The notes under the pieces were generated by a model. The model was not told where the DNA came from. It did not search any database and saw only the letters and a list, made by a program, of their open reading frames with translations. Source: Burkholderiales bacterium (GTDB lineage Bacteria > Pseudomonadota > Gammaproteobacteria > Burkholderiales > SHXO01). Taken from it: a stretch of DNA of 64,000 nt. Position 1 is the stretch's first letter; the number at the start of each line of letters is the position of its first letter. This document shows positions 1 through 9,224 of the stretch, in pieces. Where the stretch lies: the NCBI GenBank assembly GCA_020854105.1, contig JADZGB010000022.1:71805-135804 (forward strand). The letters run 5' to 3'. A program made the translations under genes and the position numbers.

Positions 1-184
1 CGAGCACCTCCAGCCCTGCCGCGTGGTGCCTGCGATACAACGCCTCGAGCCCCGCGTACTGCGGGGTGAGGCCGCATTGGCTGGCGACGTTGACGATCAG
101 CAGCACCTTGCCGCGATAGGCGTCCATGGACCGGGTGGTCCCGGCAATGGTGCTCGCCTCGAAACCGTAGATGCTGTCGTCCAC
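1..184 (-). CDS. glutathione peroxidase family protein (partial, C-terminus beyond window)
   Basis: Reading from a GTG start at 184, about 61 residues are visible before the window edge cuts the gene. The sequence [13 protein letters not shown] around residues 31-43 is the peroxidase active-site motif of the glutathione peroxidase (BtuE/BsaA-like) family, with Cys37 in the place taken by selenocysteine in animal enzymes. It should reduce peroxides with a thiol donor, probably thioredoxin in bacteria. It follows two cupin genes on the same strand, five bases after the nearer one. The GTG start is a choice, as no strong ribosome site is visible. Family assignment is firm; substrate is not determined. 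Confidence 0.85.
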   Translation of the reverse strand, partial: MDDSIYGFEASTIAGTTRSMDAYRGKVLLIVNVASQCGLTPQYAGLEALYRRHHAAGLEVL

Positions 185-188
185 GCCT

Positions 189-479
189 CTACCTCAGTTC
201 GATCTCGACGAACACGAACTCGAAATCGTTGTCGTTGACCACGTTGTGCTCGACGCCGGCACCGCGGTAGTAGGGCACGCCGACGGCGAGCCGGGCCTGC
301 CGGTCGCCCTCCTTCGTCTCGAGCAGCAGCATGCCATCGGTCTGCGGCACCACCACGTAGTCCATGCCGTGCACGTGCCAGCCGGTCTGCGCGCGCGGCG
401 GGAAACGCCATTGCGTCACCACCACGCGCTCGTTCTCGATCAGGGTGGTGGGCACGGCAGAGGGTCGCGTCGTATTCAT
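189..479 (-). CDS. small single-domain cupin protein
   Basis: A 96-residue protein that is essentially one cupin barrel. The metal-binding pattern appears as GWHVHGMDY (His35, His37) in motif 1 and VEHNV (His78) in motif 2. Small cupins of this kind bind a metal and may act as dioxygenases, isomerases or sensors; no substrate can be read from the sequence. Its ATG overlaps the stop of the upstream cupin gene by four bases (ATGA), so the two are probably translationally coupled. No signal peptide is seen, so it is likely cytoplasmic. Confidence 0.75.
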   Translation of the reverse strand: MNTTRPSAVPTTLIENERVVVTQWRFPPRAQTGWHVHGMDYVVVPQTDGMLLLETKEGDRQARLAVGVPYYRGAGVEHNVVNDNDFEFVFVEIELR

Positions 480-961
480 CTCGTTCTCTCCTGTGGCGCG
501 TGCGCGCCGATGACATCGTGACGGCTGGGGCCCACGCCCGCTTCCTGGAATTCGACCTCGCCTTCCAGGACCGCGCTGTAGTGCGGCAGACCCGCGGGAA
601 TCACGTAGAAGCTGCCGGCCGGATAGGCGATCAGCCCGTCGCGGTCGAATGTCTCGCCCACGCCAGCCCAGTAGGTTCCCTGCAGCACGGTGATGGTGCG
701 CTCGTCCGGATGGGTGTGGGGCGGCAGCGAGTGGCCGGCCCGCGCGCGCACGCGGAACGCGTAGGCACCGGCCCGTGCAGGCTCGCTGTAGATCGCGGCA
801 TGGAACACGTCCGGATCCGCGCGCCGCTGGGTCCACCGGATGTCCGCGGGCGTGAGTGCCACGATCTGCACGGCCGAAGCGGGGATCGGGAGCAGGGACA
901 GTACGGCCACGGCAGCAGCCTCGAAGGCACGCGCACGCTGCGCTATGCTGTAATGGCCCAT
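476..961 (-). CDS. exported cupin-domain protein
   Basis: 161 residues from an ATG at 961. Residues 1-30 look like a signal peptide with a hydrophobic core ending in PASA, so the product is probably periplasmic. The cupin motif LPPHTHPDE gives His82, His84 and Glu87, with His127 in the second motif (GLPHYS). The family is cupin_2-like and the function is unknown. An upstream in-frame extension to 1048 exists but would cover the divergent gene at 981 and destroy the signal peptide, so it was not used. It is coupled by a 4-base overlap to the next cupin, and the pair may work on one substrate in different compartments. Confidence 0.75.
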   Translation of the reverse strand: MGHYSIAQRARAFEAAAVAVLSLLPIPASAVQIVALTPADIRWTQRRADPDVFHAAIYSEPARAGAYAFRVRARAGHSLPPHTHPDERTITVLQGTYWAGVGETFDRDGLIAYPAGSFYVIPAGLPHYSAVLEGEVEFQEAGVGPSRHDVIGAHAPQERTR

Positions 962-980
962 TCGAAGGAAGGAACTCGCG

Positions 981-1298
981 ATGCACACGGTGATGTGGAA
1001 GTTTACCCTGCCCGCCGATGCAGGCAAGGAACAGCTCGACCGGATCATCTCGGCCTCGGCGGCGAGCTACGTCGGCATTCCCGGACTGATCCGCAAGTAC
1101 TACGGTTACGCGCTCGAGGCGGGGCACGGCGAGCTGGTCGGCATCTACCTGTGGCGCAGCAAGGCCGACGCGGATGCGTTCTACACGCCGCAGTGGGTGG
1201 AGAAGGTGTCCGCCCGCTGGGGCGCGATGCCGCAGCGGCACGAATGGTGCACGCCCACGGTGGTGGAAAGCGCCCTGGGCGGTGTGATCGGCGATTGA
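981..1298 (+). CDS. YdhR/antibiotic-biosynthesis-monooxygenase-like small protein
   Basis: A 105-residue protein starting MHTVMWKF, with a purine-rich ribosome site (AAGGAA) about 10 bases before the ATG. Its length, the alternation of beta strands with an amphipathic helix, and the segment GIYLWRSKADADAFY resemble the dimeric alpha/beta-barrel (ferredoxin-like) superfamily that includes YdhR and small monooxygenases. Such proteins dimerise and some oxidise aromatic compounds without cofactors. No catalytic residue can be assigned. It is divergent from the exported cupin, only 19 bases away, so the two promoters must overlap or lie inside the genes. Confidence 0.6.
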   Translation: MHTVMWKFTLPADAGKEQLDRIISASAASYVGIPGLIRKYYGYALEAGHGELVGIYLWRSKADADAFYTPQWVEKVSARWGAMPQRHEWCTPTVVESALGGVIGD

Positions 1299-1311
1299 GC
1301 AGGCGCGCGGG

Positions 1312-2973
1312 TCACGCACTGCGATATCGCGTCCTGCGCAGCAGCAGGATCACCGCAAACGGCAGAACGAAGCCGACGACGATGACGCTGATGAAGATGT
1401 GTCCCAGCTGCGAGTAGTCGGCCGGCACGCTGACCAGCCCGGTCGCGGGATCCTTCACCTCGCGCGTGACGGTGAACGCCTGGTTGACGTACTTCGTCCC
1501 CAGCTGGGAGAGGGACAGCGCGAGATTGGTGAACGACGCCATGACGGCGAAGTAGGTCGCCTTCAGCTTGTCCGGAGCAGAGTTCGCGATCCACGCCAGC
1601 ATCGGCACCATCGCGATCTGGCCCAGCGGCGATTCCAGGGCCGTGTCCACCAGCGCGATGAATCGCGCATCCACCACGCCGTTGGTATGCGCGGCAGTCC
1701 AGTGATGCAGCCCGTAGTACATGCCCAGGGTCGGCAGCGCGAGGACCGTACCGACCAGGGTGAGAAATCCGATCACGTAGGCGATCGAGCGCTCGGCCAT
1801 GAAGCGGCGGAACAGGAACAGGCTGGCGAGCGTGAGCGAGCTGCCGATCAACGACAGCACCGAGAGAAACTGCTGATCGAACCTCAGTTCGTCGATCATC
1901 CACCACGTCGATCCCGGGCCCGGGCCCGGCAGGGCACGGAACACGAAGATCAGCAGCGCGGTCCCGACCAGGGTGTTTCGCGCAGCCGGCTCCAGTTCGC
2001 GCACCAGGCGCAGCATCAGGAACAGTACGATGGCCATCGATCCGGCGAAGATCAGTTCCTGGTTATAGGGGATCTCGGCCAGCCCCAGACCCACGGTGAA
2101 CACCACGAACACGAGGCTGCCCCCGAGCAGAGGCCAGTTGACCCGGGGTCGCTCCTCCCCGCGCACGTCCACCAGTTCCTGCGCCTCGGCTCGCGTGCGG
2201 CCATGCGCCACCAGGGTCGCGATCCGTCGCCGCCGCAGGTATCCGGCAAGCAGTACGCCGAGCACCGACACCACGGGAATGACCACTGCGAGCTGATACA
2301 CGAGCAGGTAGGTCTGCACCTTCTGCTCGGCCAGCATCGATGGCGCGTCCCGGAACAGCACCACGTTGGCGCCGGCCACCAGCACGCTGCCTCCGATGAT
2401 CGCCACACGCCCGAGGGTCTGCATGGTGGTATGGCCGACGCGCCGCTCCTCGGGCGCGATGGCAGTGCCGGTCTCGTCCACGCGCGGCACCGCCTCGACC
2501 GTCATGGCGTCGGCCACGACGTCCTGCAGCACGTAGCCGATCGGCGCGAGCAGCGCCGAGAGCACGTACCAGGCATTCGCGGACATGATCGACTCCATCG
2601 CCGCGCGGTCGGACAGCAGACCGATCATGATCAGCAGGCTGAGTGCGATCAGGCTCGCGCCCAGATACACCAGACCGGCCTTGTGGTGCCAGATCAGGTC
2701 CACGAGATGACCCATGGGCATCTTCAGCGCCCACGGCAGCATGACCCAGAAGCCGAGCGCGGCGAGGAACTCCGCCGACAGCCCCAGGTATTCCTTGACG
2801 AAGAAGGTACCGACGATGCCGGTGAGGCCGGAGATGCCTGCGGCGATGTACACCATCAGCGGCGGCAGATAGGAGAGTCGCATCTGCCGGCCGAGATCTA
2901 GGAATACCCTGTCGAACCAGTGGAACAGCCGGGCGGCGATGCTGCCGACGGGTGCGGTGGGATTCGGATGCAT
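1312..2973 (-). CDS. BT1/folate-biopterin-type or other MFS membrane transporter
   Basis: 553 residues with about twelve hydrophobic segments spread over the whole length, so an inner-membrane carrier. The N-terminal part (GFFV/LPWALKMPMGHLVDL, then QDVVADAMTVE near residue 155) resembles the BT1 (folate-biopterin transporter) branch of the major facilitator superfamily, which has members in cyanobacteria, plants and proteobacteria. A soluble stretch near residues 240-270, rich in Arg and Glu, marks the central cytoplasmic loop. The substrate cannot be told. It is convergent with the small barrel gene, 13 bases apart. Confidence 0.65.
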   Translation of the reverse strand: MHPNPTAPVGSIAARLFHWFDRVFLDLGRQMRLSYLPPLMVYIAAGISGLTGIVGTFFVKEYLGLSAEFLAALGFWVMLPWALKMPMGHLVDLIWHHKAGLVYLGASLIALSLLIMIGLLSDRAAMESIMSANAWYVLSALLAPIGYVLQDVVADAMTVEAVPRVDETGTAIAPEERRVGHTTMQTLGRVAIIGGSVLVAGANVVLFRDAPSMLAEQKVQTYLLVYQLAVVIPVVSVLGVLLAGYLRRRRIATLVAHGRTRAEAQELVDVRGEERPRVNWPLLGGSLVFVVFTVGLGLAEIPYNQELIFAGSMAIVLFLMLRLVRELEPAARNTLVGTALLIFVFRALPGPGPGSTWWMIDELRFDQQFLSVLSLIGSSLTLASLFLFRRFMAERSIAYVIGFLTLVGTVLALPTLGMYYGLHHWTAAHTNGVVDARFIALVDTALESPLGQIAMVPMLAWIANSAPDKLKATYFAVMASFTNLALSLSQLGTKYVNQAFTVTREVKDPATGLVSVPADYSQLGHIFISVIVVGFVLPFAVILLLRRTRYRSA

Positions 2974-3082
2974 GGGCCCTGCCCTGTGATCTCGTCGGCG
3001 CAGACACTACCACACGCGACGCGGCGTGCGTCCGGCACGACGCTACAATGTCCCGTCGTCGGTCCTCGTCCGGAGAGAGTCC

Positions 3083-3463
3083 ATGCCGGGATTCAAGTCA
3101 GTGATCGCAGTGCTGGCGCTGATCGCGCTCACGGGAATCGCGCGTGCGCAGGAAGGCGTCGCTGCCGCCCAGGACCGCGCCGCGATCGAGGCCATGCGTG
3201 CCCAGGGGATGGACATGGCCGAGCCGCAGACACTCGAGTTCGCCTTCTATTTTCCGGAGAAGCAGGGCGCGCGGCGCGTCATGGGCGCGCTCGCGGCCGA
3301 CGGCTTCTCCGGCGAATTGCGCACCGAGGGAGTAGACGCGTTCATCCTGTTCGCGCGCAAGACGATGCGGGTGGACCTGGAGACACTGTCGGGACTGAGG
3401 GCGCAGTTCGAGGCTCTGGCGCGGGAGGCGGGAGGATCGTATGACGGATGGGGACTGCCCTGA
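3083..3463 (+). CDS. exported RraB-domain protein
   Basis: 126 residues from the ATG at 3083, which has a good ribosome site (GGAGAGAG) just upstream; an in-frame start at 3026 lacks one. Residues 1-22 form a signal peptide (MPGFKSVIAVLALIALTGIA, then RAQ). The rest (EFAFYFPEKQGARRVMGAL, then DGFSGELRTEG) matches the ferredoxin-like RraB/DUF1260 pattern found in the inhibitor of RNase E. An exported version cannot act on cytoplasmic RNase E, so the role must be different and is unknown. Confidence 0.6.
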   Translation: MPGFKSVIAVLALIALTGIARAQEGVAAAQDRAAIEAMRAQGMDMAEPQTLEFAFYFPEKQGARRVMGALAADGFSGELRTEGVDAFILFARKTMRVDLETLSGLRAQFEALAREAGGSYDGWGLP

Positions 3464-3713
3464 GCGTTGAGATGCCGGCCATGCCGGCGTGCTGACCGGA
3501 TCCCCGCGCTCGCCGGCATGATGCGGTGCTCGCCGGGATGGCCAGTCTTCCGTCGCCCCGGCGAACGCCGGGGCCCAGCGGAAACGAAAGGGCAGTTCCA
3601 CTTCCTGGATCGGCTTCCGCCGGAGATGACGGGGTGGAGCTTTCGCCAGGATGACGGGGCGGGGCTCGCGCCGGGATGACGAAACCGTGCGCTGCCCGCC
3701 GGGACGGCGCTGC
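3464..3713 (-). repeat. palindrome-rich intergenic repeat cluster
   Basis: This 250-base gap between convergent genes holds no credible gene. It carries at least five degenerate copies of a GCCGGGATGACG-like word in the + orientation (around 3517, 3533, 3629, 3648 and 3671) and one perfect dyad CCCCGGC-GAAC-GCCGGGG at 3556-3573. Such CGGGATGACG/CCCCGGC words are common dispersed repeats in proteobacterial genomes. It may also help terminate transcription of the two converging genes. Confidence 0.6.
3556..3573. repeat. perfect 7-bp-arm dyad in the repeat cluster
   Basis: CCCCGGC and GCCGGGG flank a GAAC loop. It would form a stable RNA hairpin on either strand but has no T-run, so it is not a classical intrinsic terminator. 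Confidence 0.6.
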
Positions 3714-5639
3714 TCAGTTCATCGTGCGTCCCTGTGCCAGGTCGAGCAGCATCTGGTTGAGCCGCTTGACGAAGCTGCCCGGATCCTCGAGCTGACCGCC
3801 CTCGGCGAGCAGGGATTGGTCGAGCAGGATGTGGCTCCAGTCCGCGAAGCGCGCGTCGTCCGCCTCGTCCTTCAACGCCAGCACGATGGGATGCTTGGGG
3901 TTGATCTCCAGGATCGGCTTGCTGCCCGGCACGTTCTGTCCGGCAGCCTTGAGCAGACGCTCCAGATTCCCGCTCATGCCGTACTGATCGCTCACCAGGC
4001 AGGCCGGCGAATCGGTCAGACGGTGCGTCACCCGCACCTCCTTCACCCGCCCGCCCAGCAGCCCGGCGATGCGGTCGGTGAGTTGCCTGAAGTCGCCTGC
4101 TTCCTTTTCCTGCTCCTTCTTCTCTTCCTCGTCGGCCAGCTTGCCCAGATCGAGATCGCCCTTCGCCACCGACTGGAACTGCCTGCCGTCGAACTCGGTG
4201 AGGCCGCTCATCATCCACTCGTCCACACGTTCGTGCAGCAGCAGCACTTCCACGCCCTTCTTGCGGAAGATCTCCAGATGCGGGCTGTTGCGGGCCGCCG
4301 CGAAGCTGTCCGCGGTGATGTAGTAGATCCTGTCCTGGCCTTCCTTCATGCGCGACACGTATTCGGCCAGCGCGACCGACTGTTCCTCGCTGTCGGTCTG
4401 GGTCGAAGAAAATCGCAGCAATCCGGCGATGCGCTCGCGATTGCCGAAATCCTCGCCCGGCCCCTCCTTCAGGGCGCGCCCGAACTCCTTCCAGATCTTC
4501 GCGTACTTGTCCTTGTCGTTCTGTGCGATCTCCTCGAGTAGGCCCAGCACCTTCTTCGCGCATCCGGCCTTGATGCCTTCGACGATCTTCGACTCCTGCA
4601 GGAGCTCGCGCGAGACGTTGAGCGGCAGGTCGTTGGAGTCGACGATGCCGCGCACGAATCGCAGGTAGGCGGGCATGAGATGCTCGGCGTCGTCCATGAC
4701 GAACACGCGCCGCACGTAGAGCTTCACGCCGTGCCGGCGATCGCGGTCCCACAGGTCGAACGGCGCGTGCGCGGGCACGTACAGCAACTCGGTGTACTCC
4801 TGGCGCCCCTCGACCTTCGAGTGTGTCCAGGCAAGCGGCGCCTCGTAGTCGTGCGCGACGTGCTTGTAGAACTCCGCGTACTGCTCGTCGGTGATCTCGG
4901 ACTTCGGCCGCGTCCACAGCGCGGACGCCTGGTTGACCTGCTCGTCCTCGTCCTCTAGGACATACTCGGACTTGTCCTTGTCCCACACTTCCTTCTTCAT
5001 GAGGATGGGCAAGGTGATGTGATCGGAGTACTTGCGTACGATTTCGCGCAGGCGCGAGCCGGAGAGCAGATCGTCTTCGCCCTCGCGCAGATGCAGCACG
5101 ACCTCGGTGCCGCGCCCGGGCTTGTCCACCACCTCGACGCTGTATTCGCCTTGTCCGTCGCTCTCCCAGCGTACACCGTGCTCGGCGCCCATGCCGGCGC
5201 GGCGGGTCAGCACGGTGACCCTGTCGGCGACGATGAACGAAGAGTAGAAGCCGACCCCGAACTGCCCGATCAGATGGGCATCCTTCGCCTGGTCGCCGGT
5301 GAGCTGCTGGAAGAATTCGCGCGTGCCGGATTTCGCGATGGTGCCGAGGTTGGCGATCGCTTCCTCGCGCGACATGCCGATGCCGTTGTCGGACACGGTG
5401 ATGGTGCGCGCCGCCCTGTCGAAGCTCGCCCGGATGCGCAGGTCGCCGTCGTCCTCGAACAGCGCCTTGTCGGACATCGCCTCGAAGCGCAGCTTGTCGG
5501 CCGCGTCCGATGCGTTGGAGATCAGCTCCCTGAGAAAGATCTCCTTGTTCGAGTACAACGCGTGCACCATGAGGTGCAGCAGCTGCTTGACCTCGGCCTG
5601 GAAGCCGAGCGTTTCCCTTGAAGTGGCGGCATCTGCCAT
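3714..5639 (-). CDS. htpG: molecular chaperone HtpG (Hsp90)
   Basis: 641 residues, the normal length for bacterial Hsp90. The N-terminal GHKL ATPase shows [10 protein letters not shown] (near 41-50), [11 protein letters not shown] and [11 protein letters not shown], which together form the ATP pocket and lid. The middle client-binding domain and the C-terminal dimerisation domain follow without interruption. It helps refold proteins in the cytoplasm in an ATP-dependent cycle. A strong sigma-32 promoter lies 33-60 bases upstream of the ATG, so it is a heat-shock gene. It stands alone, and the AGGGAGAGG before the ATG is a good ribosome site. Confidence 0.98.
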   Translation of the reverse strand: MADAATSRETLGFQAEVKQLLHLMVHALYSNKEIFLRELISNASDAADKLRFEAMSDKALFEDDGDLRIRASFDRAARTITVSDNGIGMSREEAIANLGTIAKSGTREFFQQLTGDQAKDAHLIGQFGVGFYSSFIVADRVTVLTRRAGMGAEHGVRWESDGQGEYSVEVVDKPGRGTEVVLHLREGEDDLLSGSRLREIVRKYSDHITLPILMKKEVWDKDKSEYVLEDEDEQVNQASALWTRPKSEITDEQYAEFYKHVAHDYEAPLAWTHSKVEGRQEYTELLYVPAHAPFDLWDRDRRHGVKLYVRRVFVMDDAEHLMPAYLRFVRGIVDSNDLPLNVSRELLQESKIVEGIKAGCAKKVLGLLEEIAQNDKDKYAKIWKEFGRALKEGPGEDFGNRERIAGLLRFSSTQTDSEEQSVALAEYVSRMKEGQDRIYYITADSFAAARNSPHLEIFRKKGVEVLLLHERVDEWMMSGLTEFDGRQFQSVAKGDLDLGKLADEEEKKEQEKEAGDFRQLTDRIAGLLGGRVKEVRVTHRLTDSPACLVSDQYGMSGNLERLLKAAGQNVPGSKPILEINPKHPIVLALKDEADDARFADWSHILLDQSLLAEGGQLEDPGSFVKRLNQMLLDLAQGRTMN

Positions 5640-5671
5640 CTCGTCCTCTCCCTAACGCGGTTTGCGACCGA

Positions 5672-5699
5672 CGATGGGGGCGCCACCGTGCATTTCAAG
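5672..5699 (-). promoter_or_regulatory. sigma-32 heat-shock promoter of htpG
   Basis: On the minus strand, CTTGAAA (5699-5693) is followed after 13 bases by CCCCATCG (5679-5672). The heat-shock sigma consensus is CTTGAAA, 11-16 bases, CCCCATNT, so this is close to ideal. Transcription would start about 25-30 bases before the htpG start codon. Confidence 0.85.
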
Positions 5700-5720
5700 G
5701 CCCGGGACGGGATGGCGGAC

Positions 5721-7904
5721 TCAAGCCTTGGCGGCCGGCGGCTTGGATACCGCGTCGGGCAGGACCGGCTCGTTCGCCGCCCCCTCGGTCAGATCCAGGG
5801 TCTGCAGGGTGACGTAGTCGGTCTTGCCGCTGCCCAGCACCGGGAGGTCGGGCATGCACACCACCTTGCGCGCGACCGCCAGATCCTGGGCGCCGGACTC
5901 GCGGGCGGCACGGGTCAGGCCATGGCGAGTCAGATGCGGATCGGTGGTGAACAGCACGGTGGTCTCGCCCCCGACCGACTCCGTGCGCAGCACGATGGCG
6001 TGGCGATGCTGCGGCGAGGCGCGATAGGCAAGCGACTCGATGGCGTCCAGGGAGACCATCTCCCCGGCGATCTTGGCGAAGCGCCGGACCCGCCCCACCA
6101 CGCGCAAGACCCCGTCCTCGAGGATGTCCACCACGTCGCCGGTCGAATACCAGCCTTCGCCGAACCGTGAACGCGGCGGATCGATCACGCCGGGCATGTC
6201 GTACCGGTAATAGCCGAGCATGAGATTGGGGCCGGTCAGGTGCAGCACGCCCCCGTGTTCGACGCCTTCGAGTTTCTCCAGTCTCGTCCGCACACCCGGA
6301 AGCGGGCGGCCGACGGTGCCGGCCTGGTGGCATTGCGGCGTGGACAACGCGATCACCGGCGCGCACTCGGTGGCGCCATAGCCCTCGAAGATGCGCAGGC
6401 CGAACTTCTCCAGATACAGCCGCACCACTTCTTCGCCCAGCTTCTCGCCGCCGGAGATCACGTAGCGCACACTGCCGAAGTCGAGCGGGTTGGCGTGTTT
6501 CGCGTAGTAGCCGAGGAAGGTTCCGGTGCCGAACAGGTAGGTGACATTGCGGCGATACGCGATCTCCGGAATCGCACGGTACTTGAGCGGCGAGAGGTAC
6601 AGGAACAGCTTCACGCCGGTCACCAGGCACAGCATCATGCCGGCGGTGAATCCGTAGGAGTGATACAAAGGCAGTGCATTCAGCACGCGGTCGCGCGAGG
6701 TGAAATCGATGACCGCGCCAATCTGGTGGATATTGGCTAGGATCGCGTCATGGCTGAGCGCAACGCCCTTGGGATGGGTCTCGGATCCGGAGGTGAACAG
6801 CACCACCGCCGGGGCATGCGCATCCACGCGGGCGCTCACCCGGCGCGGCATGCGCATGGCAAGCAGGACCAGCCAGAGCTTGTCCCACAGGCGCAACTGC
6901 GATGCCGCATCCTCGAGATACACGATGCGCAGGTGTCGCAATGCGGCGACGACCGGCGACAGGCGCGCCTGTTCGACGAATGCGCGCGAGGTGATCACCA
7001 CCCGTACGTTGGCCGCCGTGCACGCCGCGCGCACCGCGCGCGAACCGGCGCTGTAGTTGAGCATGGCGGGCACGCGCGCATTGGCGCTCAGTCCGAGCAC
7101 GAGACAGACGGTGGGAACGACGTTGGGCAGGAGTACGCCGACGTTGTCTGCCGGCTGCGTGAAACCGTTGGCCCAGCGCCCCAGGGCCAGGCTGCCGCGA
7201 AGCAGATCCCCGTAGCGGCGTGGCACCTCCTTCAGGTCCTCGACGATCTCGGTGTGCCGGCCCTCGCGCTCGACCGCCTGCAGGAACGCGTCGAACAGCG
7301 TGATGCGCTCGCGTGCATCCACGCCATTCGCTTCCATCAGATGCTGGAGGGCGCGGGTCGCGCGCAGCCGTCTGCGCCTCGTGCCGTCCTCGCCGTGGAC
7401 GCGGATCCGCGTGAGGGCACCGAGATGCAGGCGCAGCCTGCGCGATCGCGCAGAGGCGTAGATGGCGTGCACCGGCACGACGGTGGCGCCGGAGTGCAAG
7501 GCGACGAGCGCCGGACCCGGGTAGCACTTCATGACGCCGCTCGAATCGAGCACCCTGCCTTCCGGGTAGAGCAGCACGCTGCGTCCCTCGGCCAGCACGC
7601 GCAGCACCCGACGCACGGTCAGGGGATGGTTGACGTCCATCACCAGGTGGGGCACGGCGCCAAGCAGCCAGCGGAACGCGCGGCCGCGCACCTCTTCGCT
7701 CGGCAGGACGACGATGGGCCGGTCGGGCAGCAGCAGCGGCAGCAGCAGGCTGTCGATGCGGCGCGGGTGGCGCGCCATGTACAACAGCGGCTCACGGGCG
7801 CGCACGGGGACGGTCCCGCTGCGCGCCACACGGAACAGCAAGCGCACGGCCAGGGCGACGATGCCGCTCCATAGCGCGCCCAACGCTGCCGCCGGGCTGG
7901 CCAT
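5721..7904 (-). CDS. bifunctional acyltransferase / acyl-ACP(CoA) synthetase-like protein (Aas-like)
   Basis: 727 residues from the ATG at 7904; starts at 7949 or 8093 are in frame but add an Arg-rich, non-conserved lead. Domain 1 (about 20-220) is a PlsC-type acyltransferase: HPRRID is the HX4D motif and YPEG the substrate-binding motif. Domain 2 is an AMP-forming ligase with the P-loop FTSGSETHPKGV, YG(A)TECAP and YSTGDVVDI motifs. Aas of E. coli has the same order and re-acylates lysophosphatidylethanolamine. Its divergent position next to an RpfF-like gene also allows an RpfB-like role in fatty-acid signal turnover; that part is inference. Confidence 0.8.
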   Translation of the reverse strand: MASPAAALGALWSGIVALAVRLLFRVARSGTVPVRAREPLLYMARHPRRIDSLLLPLLLPDRPIVVLPSEEVRGRAFRWLLGAVPHLVMDVNHPLTVRRVLRVLAEGRSVLLYPEGRVLDSSGVMKCYPGPALVALHSGATVVPVHAIYASARSRRLRLHLGALTRIRVHGEDGTRRRRLRATRALQHLMEANGVDARERITLFDAFLQAVEREGRHTEIVEDLKEVPRRYGDLLRGSLALGRWANGFTQPADNVGVLLPNVVPTVCLVLGLSANARVPAMLNYSAGSRAVRAACTAANVRVVITSRAFVEQARLSPVVAALRHLRIVYLEDAASQLRLWDKLWLVLLAMRMPRRVSARVDAHAPAVVLFTSGSETHPKGVALSHDAILANIHQIGAVIDFTSRDRVLNALPLYHSYGFTAGMMLCLVTGVKLFLYLSPLKYRAIPEIAYRRNVTYLFGTGTFLGYYAKHANPLDFGSVRYVISGGEKLGEEVVRLYLEKFGLRIFEGYGATECAPVIALSTPQCHQAGTVGRPLPGVRTRLEKLEGVEHGGVLHLTGPNLMLGYYRYDMPGVIDPPRSRFGEGWYSTGDVVDILEDGVLRVVGRVRRFAKIAGEMVSLDAIESLAYRASPQHRHAIVLRTESVGGETTVLFTTDPHLTRHGLTRAARESGAQDLAVARKVVCMPDLPVLGSGKTDYVTLQTLDLTEGAANEPVLPDAVSKPPAAKA

Positions 7905-8237
7905 GCCGGCCCGCCGCCCGAGGTTCTGACTTGTTCTGGTCGTTCTCATCCGCTTCGAGGCGGCCACCGCGGCACTGCCGCAAGCCCTGATACGAGAGTT
8001 TCTCCCTCCGCGCGCGACCTTACAAGTGTTCACCCGCACCCGCGCACCGCCCCCAGGACATCGTAGTCGCGGGCGACGTGCCGCGCGGCGCACGAACCTG
8101 ACAGTTTGTCAGTTTCGCCCCGGATTTGGCGCACGCACAGGCTCCCGCTAGATTCGAACGTGCGGCGTCACGAGACCGCAGACAAGCTCTCTGGCATTGC
8201 GCTGCGACAACACTTCCTTCTGGACCAGGAGACCACC
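7905..8237. other. divergent intergenic region between acyl ligase and rpfF-like gene
   Basis: About 330 bases between two divergent genes. No further gene is supported; possible N-terminal extensions of either gene reach into it. It holds the palindrome at 8098-8112 and must contain both promoters, but I see no clear sigma-70 pair with proper spacing. Confidence 0.5.
8098..8112. promoter_or_regulatory. candidate operator palindrome CTGACA-N3-TGTCAG
   Basis: A perfect 6+6 dyad (CTGACA, GTT, TGTCAG) lies in the divergent gap, 126 bases before the rpfF-like start. Its size and symmetry fit a helix-turn-helix dimer site. Which regulator binds is unknown; the MerR-type HTH of the gene at 9225 is one candidate. 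Confidence 0.35.
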
Positions 8238-9164
8238 ATGGACATGCAACTCCACCCTGCCGTTCTTCAGGCCTCGACCACGACCGCCCTGTACCGGACC
8301 ACCGAGCGCCCCGAATACTTCTTCTCCGAGCAGTTGTCGGCCTACTACGATGCGCAGTCGCGCGCGATCTGGTGCCGCTGGAATCCCGCTCCGCGCCCGA
8401 GCTTCAATCCGGCCCTGTTGCAGGATCTGGGCAGCTACTGCCGGTTCGTGGCAGGTACGCGCGGCAGCATCGACCATCTGGGTGAGGCCGCCCCGGTGGA
8501 GTACGCAGTGCTGAGTTCGGGCGTACCGGGCGTGTTCAATCTGGGCGGCGACCTGGACCTGTTCATCGGCCTGATCGAGATGCGCGACCAGCAGGGACTG
8601 CAGGAGTACGGCAGAGCGTGCGTCGATGTCCTGTACCGCAACTACATCGGCCATGGCCTGCCCATCACCACCATCTCGCTGGTTCAGGGAGAATGCCTCG
8701 GCGGCGGCTTCGAGGCTGCGTTGTCCAGCGATCTGATCGTGGCCGAGCGCCAGGCGCGCTTCGGCTTCCCCGAAATCCTGTTCAACCTGTTTCCCGGCAT
8801 GGGCGCCTATTCGTTTCTCGACCGCAAGGTCGGCCGTCGCCTCACGGAAGAGCTTCTGTCCTCTGGGAAAATATATAGCGCTGATGATATGCTCGCTCTC
8901 GGTGTGATCGATCTGGTGGTAGACCCGGGATCGGGGGAGGCCGAGATTGCCGCGCTCGCCAGACGCCAGTCGCGCAGCCGCAACGGCCTGAGCGCGATCG
9001 CCGCGGCGCGGCGCCGGGTCAACGGCATTGCCTACGAGGAGTTGATGGACGTCGTGCGGCTTTGGGTGGAGGCCGCACTGCGACTGACGGGCCGCGACCT
9101 GAAGCTGATGCAGCGTCTGGTCACACGCCAGAACGACATTCGCCCGCCCGCGTCCGTGCATTGA
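8238..9164 (+). CDS. rpfF: RpfF-like crotonase, probable DSF-family signal synthase
   Basis: 308 residues from the ATG at 8238, preceded by AGGAGA. It is a crotonase-fold protein whose core LVQGECLGGGFEAALSSDL and FGFPEILFNLFPGMGAYSF resembles RpfF, the enzyme that makes cis-2-unsaturated fatty-acid signals (DSF/BDSF) from 3-hydroxyacyl-ACP. Two glutamates essential in RpfF have counterparts at Glu159 (GGFEAA) and Glu179 (FPEI), 20 residues apart as in Xanthomonas. The gene is followed by a PAS-GGDEF-EAL protein, like rpfF-rpfR in Burkholderia. An ordinary enoyl-CoA hydratase/isomerase is the alternative, but its usual context is absent. Confidence 0.75.
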   Translation: MDMQLHPAVLQASTTTALYRTTERPEYFFSEQLSAYYDAQSRAIWCRWNPAPRPSFNPALLQDLGSYCRFVAGTRGSIDHLGEAAPVEYAVLSSGVPGVFNLGGDLDLFIGLIEMRDQQGLQEYGRACVDVLYRNYIGHGLPITTISLVQGECLGGGFEAALSSDLIVAERQARFGFPEILFNLFPGMGAYSFLDRKVGRRLTEELLSSGKIYSADDMLALGVIDLVVDPGSGEAEIAALARRQSRSRNGLSAIAAARRRVNGIAYEELMDVVRLWVEAALRLTGRDLKLMQRLVTRQNDIRPPASVH

Positions 9165-9224
9165 GCAGGACGGCGGCGGTGTATCGAAGCTGGGCCGCGG
9201 CACGCGGCACAAGGACAACGACAG

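Noticed and set aside
8106..8237. N-terminal extension of the RpfF-like protein
   Set aside because: The extension is not RpfF-like, covers the operator-like dyad, and the ATG at 8238 has a good ribosome site.
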